This document shows, piece after piece, positions 27,480 to 38,252 of a stretch of DNA of 64,000 bases. The stretch is from Rhodococcus sp. Leaf247. GTDB lineage: Bacteria > Actinomycetota > Actinomycetes > Mycobacteriales > Mycobacteriaceae. The stretch is from the NCBI RefSeq assembly GCF_001426185.1, contig NZ_LMRP01000002.1, positions 496,157-560,156 on the forward strand. Direction: 5' to 3'. The notes below the pieces were generated by a model. That model was not told where the DNA came from, did no database searches, and worked only from the letters and a program-made list of their open reading frames with translations. The number at the start of each line of letters is the position of its first letter. Position 1 is the first letter of the stretch. The position numbers and the translations under genes were made by a program.

Positions 27480-27854
27480 TCAGCTCTTCTCCTTCTTGGC
27501 GCCGTACTTGCTGCGAGCCTGCTTGCGAGCCTTGACGCCCTGCGTGTCGAGCGAGCCACGGATGATCTTGTAACGCACACCCGGGAGGTCCTTCACACGA
27601 CCACCGCGAACGAGCACCATCGAGTGCTCCTGCAGGTTGTGACCCTCACCGGGGATGTAGGCCGTGACCTCCACCGAGGTGGTCAGGCGGACGCGCGCGA
27701 CCTTACGGAGAGCGGAGTTCGGCTTCTTCGGGGTGGTGGTGTACACGCGAGTGCACACACCACGGCGCTGCGGACTGCCCTTGAGGGCAGCGGTCTTCAG
27801 CTTCGCGACCTTGTCGGTGCGACCCTTGCGGACCAGCTGGTTGATTGTTGGCAT
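27480..27854 (-). CDS. rpsL: 30S ribosomal protein S12
   Basis: S12 sits at the decoding centre and affects translational accuracy; it is the classical streptomycin-resistance locus. The 124-residue sequence starts [18 protein letters not shown] and contains the conserved loop [16 protein letters not shown] and [30 protein letters not shown]. The lysines at the two classical resistance positions (in KPNSA and in GRVKDLPG) are unchanged. It is the first gene of the str operon. Confidence 0.99.
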   Translation of the reverse strand: MPTINQLVRKGRTDKVAKLKTAALKGSPQRRGVCTRVYTTTPKKPNSALRKVARVRLTTSVEVTAYIPGEGHNLQEHSMVLVRGGRVKDLPGVRYKIIRGSLDTQGVKARKQARSKYGAKKEKS

Positions 27855-28153
27855 GAACCGGCTTTCTTCGTGTCGAGAAACAGGGATCTAGCAGTTGGGG
27901 CAAGAGAACACTGCCCCTCACCCAGTAGTGCTTCCGCGGGATCGTGCACCCCGCGGTCGGGTGTGTCGCATACCCCCACACGGCAGCCGTTGTTGCTTGC
28001 TCGATAGGAACACGAGCACGGCTGTACCTCGCATAGGCACACAGACGTACCGGCTAGGCCGGGCACGACCTGTAACGGTACCCGGCGGCGCGCCTGATGG
28101 TCAAAACGACTCGGCATCGGGTAACGCGTGCGCGCTGTCGACAGTACGAACTC
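27855..28153 (-). promoter_or_regulatory. rpsL leader and promoter region
   Basis: The 299 bases upstream of rpsL contain no gene. A hairpin at 27934-27956 (ccgcggg/cccgcgg, nine-base loop) lies about 80 bases before the start codon. Two TATGCG hexamers on the minus strand, in the stretches reading gggggtatgcgacac and gtgcctatgcgaggt, are candidate -10 elements. A long structured leader is normal for this ribosomal operon; exact start points cannot be set from sequence. Confidence 0.45.
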
Positions 28154-28672
28154 TCAGGCCGACAGGTTGAGCGAGAGCTGCATCAACTTCGTCGCCGCCT
28201 GGCACGGATCGGTGGGATTCCCGGGCCGGTACTGCACCCACCAGCCGATGACCCCGGAATTCGGCGACTGCGCCGCCACGCCGCACGACGCCGGGTCGTC
28301 CGGTTGACGGATCTCGAGGGCCTTCCGCGAGGACACCTCGACGTCGGTCACCGTCCACCCCATCCGCTCGTTGGCGTCCTTCTCCGCGGCCAGCGATCCG
28401 GTCTCGAACCAGTCGAAGGTCACCTTCACCGCGCCGCCCGGGCCGGTCAGGTCCCACCGGCAGATGGCGCCGATGAACCCTTGGTCGATCGCGTCGCCGC
28501 CGACCACGTCGGCGATCTGCTCCGGCGTGACCGTGTTGCACTCCTCGAGCAGTGACTGGAACTCGCCGCCGTCGGTATCGATCCCCTCGGCCACCGCACG
28601 ACCCTCGATGGTGGTGCCGCATGCACTCAGCACCAGCGCGGCGCCGGCCAGCATCGGTACGACTTTCCTCAC
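28154..28672 (-). CDS. DUF3558 lipoprotein (second of a pair)
   Basis: The 172-residue protein has a lipoprotein signal peptide (VRKVVPMLAGAALVLSACG, with the LSAC lipobox) and a DUF3558-type mature domain. That domain has two cysteines probably forming a disulphide in LLEECNTVTPEQIADVVGG and GAICRWDL, and a closing DPCQAATKLMQLSL. DUF3558 proteins are anchored to the outer face of the membrane in mycolata; their role is unknown. GTG start at 28672 overlaps the upstream paralogue's stop by four bases (GTGA), so the pair is co-translated. Confidence 0.88.
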   Translation of the reverse strand: MRKVVPMLAGAALVLSACGTTIEGRAVAEGIDTDGGEFQSLLEECNTVTPEQIADVVGGDAIDQGFIGAICRWDLTGPGGAVKVTFDWFETGSLAAEKDANERMGWTVTDVEVSSRKALEIRQPDDPASCGVAAQSPNSGVIGWWVQYRPGNPTDPCQAATKLMQLSLNLSA

Positions 28673-29202
28673 TGCGCACGCTCCGCAACCGTCTCGAGCA
28701 GGCCCCGTGCGACAGCGCACGGATCGGCCGTCGGCACACTGTCCGCGTACATGACGGAGAAGTGCACGAAGTCGTCTCCGTACTGCAGCCCGTTCTCGCA
28801 CAGATAGGTCTCGCCCGTCGCGTTCTCCGACCTGGCCTCGAACCCGGGCTTGCCGTCGATCTCGATGTCCTCGGCCGGGCGCCCGATGAGCTCGGAGCCC
28901 ATGCGCTCGCGTCCGATGGGACTGCCGCGGTACCAGGAGAAGCTGACGGACGGACCCGTCGGACCTGACGTCTCCCACTCGCATCCCACCGAATTACGGG
29001 TCACGACAGCAAAAGCCGGCACGGCGAACGCGGCGAGCACCTCGTCGTCGGTGAGGCCGCCGCACACTCCGAAGAACGGGCCGGGACCTTCCGACGCGGT
29101 GGTGGCCGGGGTGTCGGACGTCGTGTCTCCCGACGCTCCCGAGCAGCCTGCGAGAGCGACCACCGCACCCGCGATCGCAACTGCGAGGCGGGCGGAGGTC
29201 AT
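28669..29202 (-). CDS. DUF3558 lipoprotein (first of a pair)
   Basis: This 177-residue protein begins with a lipoprotein signal (VAIAGAVVALAGCSG; LAGC lipobox), then a short Ser/Thr-rich spacer and a DUF3558-type domain with FGVCGGLTDDEVLAAF, VGCEWET and DPCAVARGLLE. The cysteine pattern matches the downstream gene, so the two look like tandem paralogues that may form a heteromer or sense the same envelope component. Function is unknown. The ATG at 29202 follows the convergent-free 3' end of the TetR gene by 30 bases, on the same strand. Confidence 0.88.
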   Translation of the reverse strand: MTSARLAVAIAGAVVALAGCSGASGDTTSDTPATTASEGPGPFFGVCGGLTDDEVLAAFAVPAFAVVTRNSVGCEWETSGPTGPSVSFSWYRGSPIGRERMGSELIGRPAEDIEIDGKPGFEARSENATGETYLCENGLQYGDDFVHFSVMYADSVPTADPCAVARGLLETVAERAQ

Positions 29203-29232
29203 GGCTGCGACTCTATCCGAGAGGGGATCCGG

Positions 29233-29880
29233 TCAGGGGGCGTCGACGGACAGGGAGGCGTCGAGAACCGATGCCCACACCTTGACGATCTCGCCGCGGC
29301 GACGGGAGTCGTCGCTGAGCACGTCGGCGAGGCCGAGCCCGCGCGCCAGGTCCAGAGTGGCCTGCACCAGCCTGTGGGTGCGGGGGTCGCTGTCGTCGGC
29401 GCCGAGGTGGTCGACCGCCGTGCGGTGCGCGACGCGACCGAACTTCTCCTCCAGCGGGAGGACACGGGCTCGCATCTCCGGATCCGCGGCGGCCGCGGTC
29501 CACACCTGCAGCGCGGCCCGGAAGATCGGGCTCGTGTAGTAGTCCACCAACCGCGTGACGACGGCCTCGGTGCGGCCGGGCCCCTGCGGCAACGCCACCG
29601 CTTCGGCCCGCGCCTGGGCCATGCGGGTGTCGAACATGTACTCCAGCGCCGCGGTGATCAGATCTTCCCGCGTCGGGAAGTGGTGCTGGGTCGCGCCGCG
29701 GGAGACCCCGGCACGCTCGGCCACCACGGCCACCGTGGTGGCACTCCACCCGTCCTGTGCGAGCGCGTCGATGGTCGACTCGAGCAGCTTGAGCCTGGTC
29801 GCCCGGCTGCGGTCCTGCTTCGGACCGCGTGCGTCACTCGTCCGTCGGCTGGCGGGAAGTGTCGACACTGCGAGTCTCAC
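29233..29880 (-). CDS. TetR family regulator, last gene of acyl-CoA operon
   Basis: The 215-residue protein has an N-terminal TetR helix-turn-helix (TRLKLLESTIDALAQDGWSATTVAVVAERAGVSRGATQHHFPTREDLI) and a helical ligand domain. It is the eighth and last gene of the acyl-CoA carboxylase/dehydrogenase operon, with a GTG at 29880 overlapping the enoyl-CoA hydratase stop by four bases. It most likely represses the whole operon, including itself, through the perfect 18-base palindrome at 39092-39109, with an acyl-CoA or the free substrate as inducer. That link is inferred from position; the palindrome is nearly 10 kb away from the regulator gene. Confidence 0.9.
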   Translation of the reverse strand: MRLAVSTLPASRRTSDARGPKQDRSRATRLKLLESTIDALAQDGWSATTVAVVAERAGVSRGATQHHFPTREDLITAALEYMFDTRMAQARAEAVALPQGPGRTEAVVTRLVDYYTSPIFRAALQVWTAAAADPEMRARVLPLEEKFGRVAHRTAVDHLGADDSDPRTHRLVQATLDLARGLGLADVLSDDSRRRGEIVKVWASVLDASLSVDAP

Positions 29881-30641
29881 GATCCTTCCGCGCGGGGCGC
29901 CGCCCACGCGGGCGGACGTTTCTGGAGAAAGGCCATCATCCCCTCTCGCGCCTCGTCGGATGCGAACAGCCCGGCCGACTGCTCCGCGAGGCGGTCGGCG
30001 TGGAGATCGAAATCGGCGAGCATCGACGCGGTGGTGAGCCGCTTCGACTCCGCCAGACCCTGCGGCGACGACGGACGGATTGCGTCGAGAAGCTCGGCCA
30101 AGGTCACCGACGTATCGGCCGCCGCCTCGGTGATCAGCCCGATGGCCTCCGCCTCGTGCGGACCGAACGTCTCGGCCGTGACGAAGTAGCGACTCGCCGC
30201 GCGCGAGGTCATCCGCGGAAGCAGGGTGAGCGAGACGATCGACGGTGCGAGACCGAGGCGCGCCTCGGTCAACGCGAACGTGCTCTTCGGTCCGGCGACC
30301 ACCAGATCGCACGCGCCGACGAGCCCCATGCCGCCGGCGCGCACGTGGCCGTCGATCTTCGCGATCACCGGCTTCGGCGTCTCGAGGACGGCTCTCATCA
30401 CGGTGACCATGAGACCGGTCTGCGACTCGATCGATGAACCGGTCTCACTCAGATCGGCTCCCGCACAGAAGGTTCCGCCGGTGTGCGTGACGACGACGGC
30501 TCGGACGCCGGGATCCGCCCCCGCCTCCCTCAACCCGTCGGTGAGTTCGGTGACCAAGGCCGTCGACAGGGCGTTGCGGTTGCGCGGAGTGTCGAGAGTC
30601 AGTGTGGTGACGGCGTCCACCGTCTGCGCATCCACCGCCAT
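29877..30641 (-). CDS. Enoyl-CoA hydratase/isomerase family protein
   Basis: The 254-residue crotonase-fold enzyme contains the oxyanion-hole regions GTFCAGADLSE near residues 57-67 and KIDGHVRAGGMGLVGACDLVVAG near residues 93-115. It should hydrate an unsaturated acyl-CoA, the step after acyl-CoA dehydrogenation; a methylglutaconyl-type hydratase activity would suit a carboxylase-containing pathway. The order with the flanking fadE, accA and accD genes matches my memory of echA7 in M. tuberculosis. ATG at 30641 shares one base with the acyl-CoA dehydrogenase stop. Confidence 0.9.
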   Translation of the reverse strand: MAVDAQTVDAVTTLTLDTPRNRNALSTALVTELTDGLREAGADPGVRAVVVTHTGGTFCAGADLSETGSSIESQTGLMVTVMRAVLETPKPVIAKIDGHVRAGGMGLVGACDLVVAGPKSTFALTEARLGLAPSIVSLTLLPRMTSRAASRYFVTAETFGPHEAEAIGLITEAAADTSVTLAELLDAIRPSSPQGLAESKRLTTASMLADFDLHADRLAEQSAGLFASDEAREGMMAFLQKRPPAWAAPRAEGS

Positions 30642-31801
30642 CAGTAGCTCTTCGGCAGGCCCAGCGAGTGCTGGGAGACGAAGTTGAGGATCATCTCTCG
30701 ACTGACCGGGGCGACACGGGCGATGCGCGCCGCGCCCAGCATCGACGCCAGGCCGTACTCCTCGGTGAGGCCTGCGCCGCCGTGCGTCTGGATCGCCTGG
30801 TCGATGGCCTTGATGCTGGCCTCGGCGGCGGCGTACTTGGCCATGTTGGCGGCCTCGGCGGCACCGAAGTCGTCGCCGCTGTCGTAGAGCGCCGCGGCCT
30901 TCTGCATCATCAGCTTGGCCAGTTCGAGTTCGATCTTGCACTGCGCGAGCGGGTGGGCGATGCCCTGGTGCGCACCGATCGGGCTCTTCCACACCGTGCG
31001 CTCGTTGGCGTACTTCACGGCGGCGTCGAGTGCGTAACGGCCCATGCCGACGGCCATCGCCGCACCGAGGATGCGCTCGGGGTTCAGGCCGGCGAACAGC
31101 TGCATCAGCGCCGCGTCGGGCTCACCGACCAGAGCGTCGGCGGGCAACCGGACGTCGTCGAGGAAGAGCGTGAACTGGTGGTCGGGCTCGATGATGTCCA
31201 TGCGCATCTGCGTCTTGTTCAGCCCCGGCGCGTCGGTCGGGACGATGAACAGCGCGGGCTTGAGCTTGCCGGTCTTGGAGTCCTCGGTGCGCGAGACGAT
31301 CAACACCGCGTCGGCCTGGTCCACACCGGAGATGTAGATCTTGCTTCCGCGCAGGATCCAGTCGTCGCCGTCGCGACGCGCGGTGGTGGTGATCTGGTGG
31401 GAGTTGGATCCGGCGTCGGGCTCGGTGATGCCGAAGGCCATGATCGCGGAGCCGTCCGACAAGCGTGGCAACCACGACTGCTTCTGATCGGCCGTGCCGT
31501 ACTTGGCGATGATCGTGCCGCAGATGGCCGGGCTGACGACGACGAGCAGCAGACCTGCACCGAAGGACGACATCTCCTCCTGCACGAGCGCGAGCTCGTA
31601 GATGCCGGCACCGCCGCCGCCGTACTCCTCGGGGAGATTGACACCCAGGAAGCCGAGCTTGCCGGCCTCGTGCCACAGCTCGGTGAGGGCTTCGCCCTTG
31701 CGCGCCTTGGGCAGGACGTAGTCGATGTAGTTGTGACGCTTGCCCAGCCCGGCAACCGCGGCACGGAGGCTCTTCTGCTCGTCGGTCTCGATGAAGCTCA
31801 T
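30641..31801 (-). CDS. Acyl-CoA dehydrogenase
   Basis: This 386-residue flavoenzyme has the acyl-CoA dehydrogenase fold, with MAFGITEPDAGSNSHQITTTARRDGDDWILRG covering the FAD-contact region and IQTHGGAGLTEEYGLASMLGAARIARVAPVSREMIL near the C-terminus, where the catalytic-base region lies. It oxidises an acyl-CoA to the 2,3-enoyl-CoA and passes electrons to ETF. It is one of two such enzymes in this operon, so they probably serve different steps or chain types. The ATG at 31801 overlaps the carboxylase alpha stop by four bases. Confidence 0.93.
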   Translation of the reverse strand: MSFIETDEQKSLRAAVAGLGKRHNYIDYVLPKARKGEALTELWHEAGKLGFLGVNLPEEYGGGGAGIYELALVQEEMSSFGAGLLLVVVSPAICGTIIAKYGTADQKQSWLPRLSDGSAIMAFGITEPDAGSNSHQITTTARRDGDDWILRGSKIYISGVDQADAVLIVSRTEDSKTGKLKPALFIVPTDAPGLNKTQMRMDIIEPDHQFTLFLDDVRLPADALVGEPDAALMQLFAGLNPERILGAAMAVGMGRYALDAAVKYANERTVWKSPIGAHQGIAHPLAQCKIELELAKLMMQKAAALYDSGDDFGAAEAANMAKYAAAEASIKAIDQAIQTHGGAGLTEEYGLASMLGAARIARVAPVSREMILNFVSQHSLGLPKSY

Positions 31802-33777
31802 GACTCGTTCTCCTCTGGTTGAGCGTCGCTCACGACTGCGAGCACCGCATCGACTTCCACCTGCTGTCCCACCGTGACGTTCAGTTCCGTCACCACACCT
31901 GCTGCCGGGGCCGTGATCGTGTGTTCCATCTTCATGGCCTCGAGCCACAGCAGGGGCTGCCCCGCCGTGACCGTGTCGCCGACGGCCGCACCGACACGCA
32001 CGACGCTGCCGGGCATGGGCGCCAACAGCGACCCTGCCGCGACGATCTCGCTCGGATCGACGAACGTCGGCGCCCGCTCGAGCCGCACCGGCCCCAGCGA
32101 GGAATCGACGAACACGTCGCCTCCGTACGCGGCGACGTCGAACGTGCGGCGCACCCCGTCCGCCACCAGCACCACGTGATCGGCGCTCGACTCCACCAGC
32201 TCGCAGCCCGCGAGGTCGGTGACCAGGCCGGTGCGGGCCAGTCGGTACTCGGCGACGATCTCGGTCCCGTTCACGGTGTAGGCCTTCCGCTGCGGTACCG
32301 ACGGCATGTTGCGCCAGCCGCTGGGAAGCGACCGGCCGACAGGTGCGCTCGCGCGTGCTCCTGCGGCGTCGGCCAGGGCGGCCGCGAGCGCGGACAGTCG
32401 CACTCCGCGCTCGTCCACGAGAGGTTCGGCCAGGACGGCCAGATCGTGGGTCGCGAAGAACGCGGTGTCGGTGTCGCCCGCCAGGAACGCCGGATGCCGC
32501 AGCACCGTCACGAGGAGGTCCCGGTTCGTGCGGACACCGTGGATCCGAGCGCGTGACAACGCCTTCGACAGGATGGAAGCCGCCTGCTCGCGCGTCGGCG
32601 CGAACGAGATCACCTTGGCCAGCATGGGGTCGTAGTGCGTTCCGACGACGCTGCCGCTCACGATGCCCGAGTCGACCCGCATGCCGGTGCGGTCCAGCAC
32701 CTCGAACTCCGCGGCGGAACCGAAGTCCACGTGATGGACGATGCCGCTCTGCGGTTGCCAGTCCTTGGACGGATCCTCGGCATAGAGGCGGACCTCGATC
32801 GAGTGACCGCGGGACTCCGGCTGCTCGGTGGGCAGGGCACCCCCGGATGCGACGTGGATCTGCAGGGCGACGAGGTCGAGCCCAGTGGTGCACTCGGTGA
32901 CCGGGTGCTCCACCTGCAGGCGGGTGTTCATCTCGAGGAAGTAGAAGTTGCCTCGATCGTCGCTGAGGAATTCGACTGTTCCGGCGCCCTCGTAGTCGAG
33001 TGCCTCGGTGGCCAGGCGCGCGGCGTCGAACAGCTTCTCGCGCATGCCCGGCACCCGCTCGACGAGGGGTGACGGAGCTTCCTCGACGACCTTCTGGTGA
33101 CGACGCTGGATCGAGCACTCACGCTCTCCCACCGCCCACACCGTTCCGTGTCGGTCGGCCATGACCTGAACCTCGATGTGTCGGCCCGTCTCGAGGTACC
33201 GCTCACAGAACACGGTGGCATCGCCGAAGGCGGACAACGCTTCCCGCGACGCCGCATCGATCTCGTCCTGCAGCGACGCCAGCTCGCGCACCACGCGCAT
33301 GCCCCGGCCGCCGCCGCCCGCGGAGGCCTTGACCAGCACCGGCAGGTCGTCGGCGGTCACGGTCTCGGGGTCGAGGCGGTCGAGCACCGGGACGCCGGCC
33401 CTCTGCATCATGATCTTGGACTCGACCTTGGAGCCCATCATCTCGATGGCCTTCACCGGCGGACCGATCCATGTCAGACCCGCGTCCATGACGGCTCTCG
33501 CGAATCCTGCGTTCTCGGAGAGGAATCCGTAGCCGGGGTGGATGGCATCGGCGCCGGCGCGCTGCGCAGCCTCGATGACCAGGTCGCCCCGCAGGTACGT
33601 CTCCGACGACGCGGACCCCGGTAGCCGGACGGCGACGTCGGCGTCGGCGACGTGCGGTGACGCGGAGTCCGGATCGGAGAACACGGCGACCGTGTCGATG
33701 CCCTCGGCGCGGCAGGTGGTGAAGACGCGGCGGGCGATCTCGCCGCGGTTGGCGACGAGTACTGACGAAATGGTCAT
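31798..33777 (-). CDS. Acyl-CoA carboxylase alpha subunit (biotin carboxylase plus BCCP)
   Basis: The 659-residue protein joins a biotin carboxylase (SSVLVANRGEIARRVFTTC at the N-terminus, ATP-grasp loop KASAGGGGRGMRVV, MNTRLQVEHPVTE) to a C-terminal biotin carboxyl carrier domain. The biotin-accepting lysine is residue 616 in LEAMKMEHTITAP. It carboxylates biotin with ATP and bicarbonate and hands the group to the beta subunit encoded just upstream. The pair would carboxylate a branched or unsaturated acyl-CoA such as methylcrotonyl- or geranyl-CoA. The ATG at 33777 fits the family N-terminus; it lies four bases after the beta-subunit stop. Confidence 0.95.
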   Translation of the reverse strand: MTISSVLVANRGEIARRVFTTCRAEGIDTVAVFSDPDSASPHVADADVAVRLPGSASSETYLRGDLVIEAAQRAGADAIHPGYGFLSENAGFARAVMDAGLTWIGPPVKAIEMMGSKVESKIMMQRAGVPVLDRLDPETVTADDLPVLVKASAGGGGRGMRVVRELASLQDEIDAASREALSAFGDATVFCERYLETGRHIEVQVMADRHGTVWAVGERECSIQRRHQKVVEEAPSPLVERVPGMREKLFDAARLATEALDYEGAGTVEFLSDDRGNFYFLEMNTRLQVEHPVTECTTGLDLVALQIHVASGGALPTEQPESRGHSIEVRLYAEDPSKDWQPQSGIVHHVDFGSAAEFEVLDRTGMRVDSGIVSGSVVGTHYDPMLAKVISFAPTREQAASILSKALSRARIHGVRTNRDLLVTVLRHPAFLAGDTDTAFFATHDLAVLAEPLVDERGVRLSALAAALADAAGARASAPVGRSLPSGWRNMPSVPQRKAYTVNGTEIVAEYRLARTGLVTDLAGCELVESSADHVVLVADGVRRTFDVAAYGGDVFVDSSLGPVRLERAPTFVDPSEIVAAGSLLAPMPGSVVRVGAAVGDTVTAGQPLLWLEAMKMEHTITAPAAGVVTELNVTVGQQVEVDAVLAVVSDAQPEENES

Positions 33778-33781
33778 GACG

Positions 33782-35376
<1,595 letters not shown>

Positions 35377-35380
<4 letters not shown>

Positions 35381-36525
35381 GCGGTGTACCCCAACCTCTT
35401 CGCGGCCAACGACGTCAAGATCTCGGTGGTACCTCCGCCGATGCCGAGGATGCGCATGTCGCGGTACTGACGTTCGACCTCGGTCTCCGCCATGTACCCG
35501 AGACCGCCGAACAACTGCACAGCCTGCGACGCCACCCATTCACCGGCTTCGACGGCGGTGTTCTTGGCGAAGCACACCTCGGCGATGCAGTCGTCGCCCT
35601 CCTCGACGTACCGGTCGACCAGGGCATGGGTGTAGGTCCGCGCGACGTCCACCTTGCGATGCATCTCGCTGAGAGTGTTCTGCACTGCCTGTCGTGCGAT
35701 CAGCGGCTTCCCGAAGGTCGACCGTTCCCGTGTCCACGCGACGGTGAGGTCCAGGCAGCGCTGCGCGGAGGCGTAGGCCTGCGCCGCGAGACCGGCACGC
35801 TCGGACACGAAGGCCTGCGCGATCTGGGCGAAGCCGGAATTCTCTGCGCCGACCAGGTTCTCGACCGGAACTCGTACGTCGGTGTACGACAGCTCGGCGG
35901 TGTCCGATGCCCGCCACCCCATCTTGTCGAGCTTGCGGGACACCTCGAATCCCGGTGTGTCCCTCTCGACGACGAGCAGCGAGACGCCGGCGGCGCCGTC
36001 TCCCCCGGTCCGCACGGCGGTGACGACGAAGTCCGCCCGGCAGCCCGAGGTGATGTACGTCTTGGATCCGTTGACGACGTAGTGGTCACCGTCGCGGACC
36101 GCACGGGTGCGCAGATGTCCCACGTCGGATCCGCCGCCCGGCTCGGTGATGGCGAGCGAGCCGATCAACTCGCCCTCGATCGTCGGGGTGACCCACTTCG
36201 CGATGTGGTCGGGGTTGTTCGCGACGACCATGTGCGGCAACGCGATTCCACAGGTGAACAGAGATGCGAACACTCCGCCAGATGCCCCTGCCTCGTGCAT
36301 CTCCTCGCAGATGACGGTGGCGTCGACGAGCGTGCCGCCTCCACCGCCGACGGACTCCGGGAACGGAGCGCCGAGGAGCCCCAGCTCACCGGCCGTGCGG
36401 TGCAGACTGCGGGGGATCTCGCCGTCGCGTTCCCACTCGGCGAGATGCGGGAGCACCTCGCGGTCGACGAAGCCGCGCACCGTCTTGCGCAGTTGCTGAC
36501 GGTCGGGTCCACCCCAGGCACTCAT
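35377..36525 (-). CDS. Acyl-CoA dehydrogenase
   Basis: The second dehydrogenase of the operon is 382 residues long and only distantly like the one at 30641-31801. It has LAITEPGGGSDVGHLRTRAVRDGDHYVVNGSKTYITSG in the FAD-binding middle domain, and QLFGGLGYMAETEVERQYRDMRILGIGGGTTEI near the C-terminus. In this type of enzyme the active-site glutamate lies close to the last stretch. It should introduce the double bond before carboxylation, for instance on a citronellyl-CoA or isovaleryl-CoA type substrate. ATG at 36525 overlaps the AtuA-like stop by four bases. Confidence 0.93.
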
Positions 36526-38252
36526 GCGATTCCTCTTTCTGCACGGTCGGATACGGGAAGCAGTGATTCGGGGATCGGGACGTGGCGCGAGCGCAGCCAC
36601 TCTCCGAGCCCCTTGGCTTGAGGGTCGAAGCGGGCGCCGGATGCGACGCCCTCCCCGAGAATCCCCTCGATGACGATGTTGACGGCCCGCAGGTGCGGGA
36701 ATTCGTAGCGGCGCACGGTCCACGCCGCGGCCTCGGGGAGCAGGTCCACGATGCGGTCGTCGGTGAGAGTGGCACGGAGCCACTCCCATTCGGCGTCCGT
36801 CCGGACCCAGACGCCGACATTGGCGTTACCGCCCTTGTCGCCACTGCGCGCCGCCGCGAGGGTGCCGAGAGGCAGGTCGCGCGTAGGCTCCCCGATCGGT
36901 TCGACCGGCTCCGTCGTGACGGACTCCTCGGGTGCGGGTTCGACTGTCACCGACGGCGGATCGATGTCCACGCGGGTTCCGTCAGCCAGCACCGCGACGT
37001 GCTGCGGCACCGCCTGATCGACGTAGCCGGCCTCGAAGACGCCGTACGGCGAGCCCTCGGCGGGCGGCGCCGTCACGCAGAATCCGGGGTAGCTGGCCAG
37101 TGCGAGCTCGACTGCGGCAGAGGAGAACGCACGGCCGACCTTCTTCGGATCGGAGTCTCGGACGACGACTCGCAGCAGAGCGCTCGCAGCCTCCTCGGTG
37201 TCCGCATCGGCGTGGTCGGTACGCGCGAGGGTCCACTCGACATCCCGCGGAGGCGCGGTCATCGCGGCCGTCATCTGACCACGGACCAACTCGGCCTTGG
37301 CCTCGATGTCGAGGCCCGTCACCACGAACGTCATCTCGTTCCGGAACCCGCCGAGCGTGTTGCGGGAAACCTTCAGCGTCGACGGCGGCGCCTCACCCCG
37401 TACGCCGGTGATGCGCACGCGGTCGGGCGCGTCGTCGGACAACCGCACGGTATCGAGCCGCGCGGTGACGTCCGGGCCGAGATAGCGGGGACCCGTGACC
37501 TCGTACATCAGCTGCGCGGTGACCGTGCCGATGCTGACCGCTCCGCCCGTTCCCTCGTGTTTGGTGATGACCGAGGAGCCGTCCGCGTGAATCTCCGCGA
37601 TCGGGAATCCCGGGTGCCGCAGATCGGTGATCTCGGTGAAGAACGAGTAGTTGCCCCCGGTGGCCTGGGTGCCGCATTCGATGACGTGGCCGGCGACCAC
37701 GGCGCCCGCGAGCGGGTCCAGATCCTCGCGGCCCCAGCCGAACCGGGAGATCGCGGGGGCGACCACGACGGACGCGTCGGTCACGCGGCCGGTGACCACG
37801 ACCTGCGCGCCCGAGTCGAGGCACCGTGCGATGCCGAACGCTCCGAGGTACGCATTGGCGGTGAGCGGCGATCCCAGTCCCAGCTCGTCGGCACGGGCGT
37901 GGAGATCGTCACCCTCTACATGGGCGACGGACACCTCGAGCCCGAGCCGTTCGGCCAATGCGCGGATCTCCGCGGCGAGGTGGGCCGGTGCCAGACCGCC
38001 CGCGTTGCTCACCAAGGTGACGCCCTTGTCGATGGCCGTGCCCAGGCAGTCCTCGAGCTGGCGGAGGTACGTCTTCGCGTACCCCTTGGCCGGGTCCTTC
38101 ATCCGATCGCGGCCGAGGATGAGCATCGTCAACTCGGCGAGGTAGTCGCCCGTCAGGTAGTCGAGGTCTCCCCCGTCGAGCATCTCCCGCATCGCCGACA
38201 GGCGGTCACCGTAGAAGCCCGAGCAGTTCCCGACCCTGATCACGTCCGTCAT
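36522..38252 (-). CDS. AtuA-like acyclic terpene utilisation protein (DUF1446)
   Basis: This 576-residue protein opens with VIRVGNCSGFYGDRLSAMREML and contains LTGDYLAELTMLILGRDRM, both typical of the AtuA/DUF1446 family. The family is named from the citronellol/geraniol pathway of Pseudomonas, where its biochemical role is still unclear. The C-terminal 100 residues (LGTLAARSGDKGGNANVGVW-like stretch) form the second conserved region of the long version. Its presence beside carboxylase and dehydrogenase genes points to breakdown of a methyl-branched isoprenoid or related acid. ATG at 38252 overlaps the upstream stop by four bases. Confidence 0.9.
   Translation of the reverse strand: MTDVIRVGNCSGFYGDRLSAMREMLDGGDLDYLTGDYLAELTMLILGRDRMKDPAKGYAKTYLRQLEDCLGTAIDKGVTLVSNAGGLAPAHLAAEIRALAERLGLEVSVAHVEGDDLHARADELGLGSPLTANAYLGAFGIARCLDSGAQVVVTGRVTDASVVVAPAISRFGWGREDLDPLAGAVVAGHVIECGTQATGGNYSFFTEITDLRHPGFPIAEIHADGSSVITKHEGTGGAVSIGTVTAQLMYEVTGPRYLGPDVTARLDTVRLSDDAPDRVRITGVRGEAPPSTLKVSRNTLGGFRNEMTFVVTGLDIEAKAELVRGQMTAAMTAPPRDVEWTLARTDHADADTEEAASALLRVVVRDSDPKKVGRAFSSAAVELALASYPGFCVTAPPAEGSPYGVFEAGYVDQAVPQHVAVLADGTRVDIDPPSVTVEPAPEESVTTEPVEPIGEPTRDLPLGTLAAARSGDKGGNANVGVWVRTDAEWEWLRATLTDDRIVDLLPEAAAWTVRRYEFPHLRAVNIVIEGILGEGVASGARFDPQAKGLGEWLRSRHVPIPESLLPVSDRAERGIA

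Noticed and set aside
30641..33118. A long N-terminal extension of the acyl-CoA dehydrogenase (open for 825 codons).
   Set aside because: The extra part is the shadow of the carboxylase alpha gene; the ATG at 31801 with a four-base overlap fits the family start.
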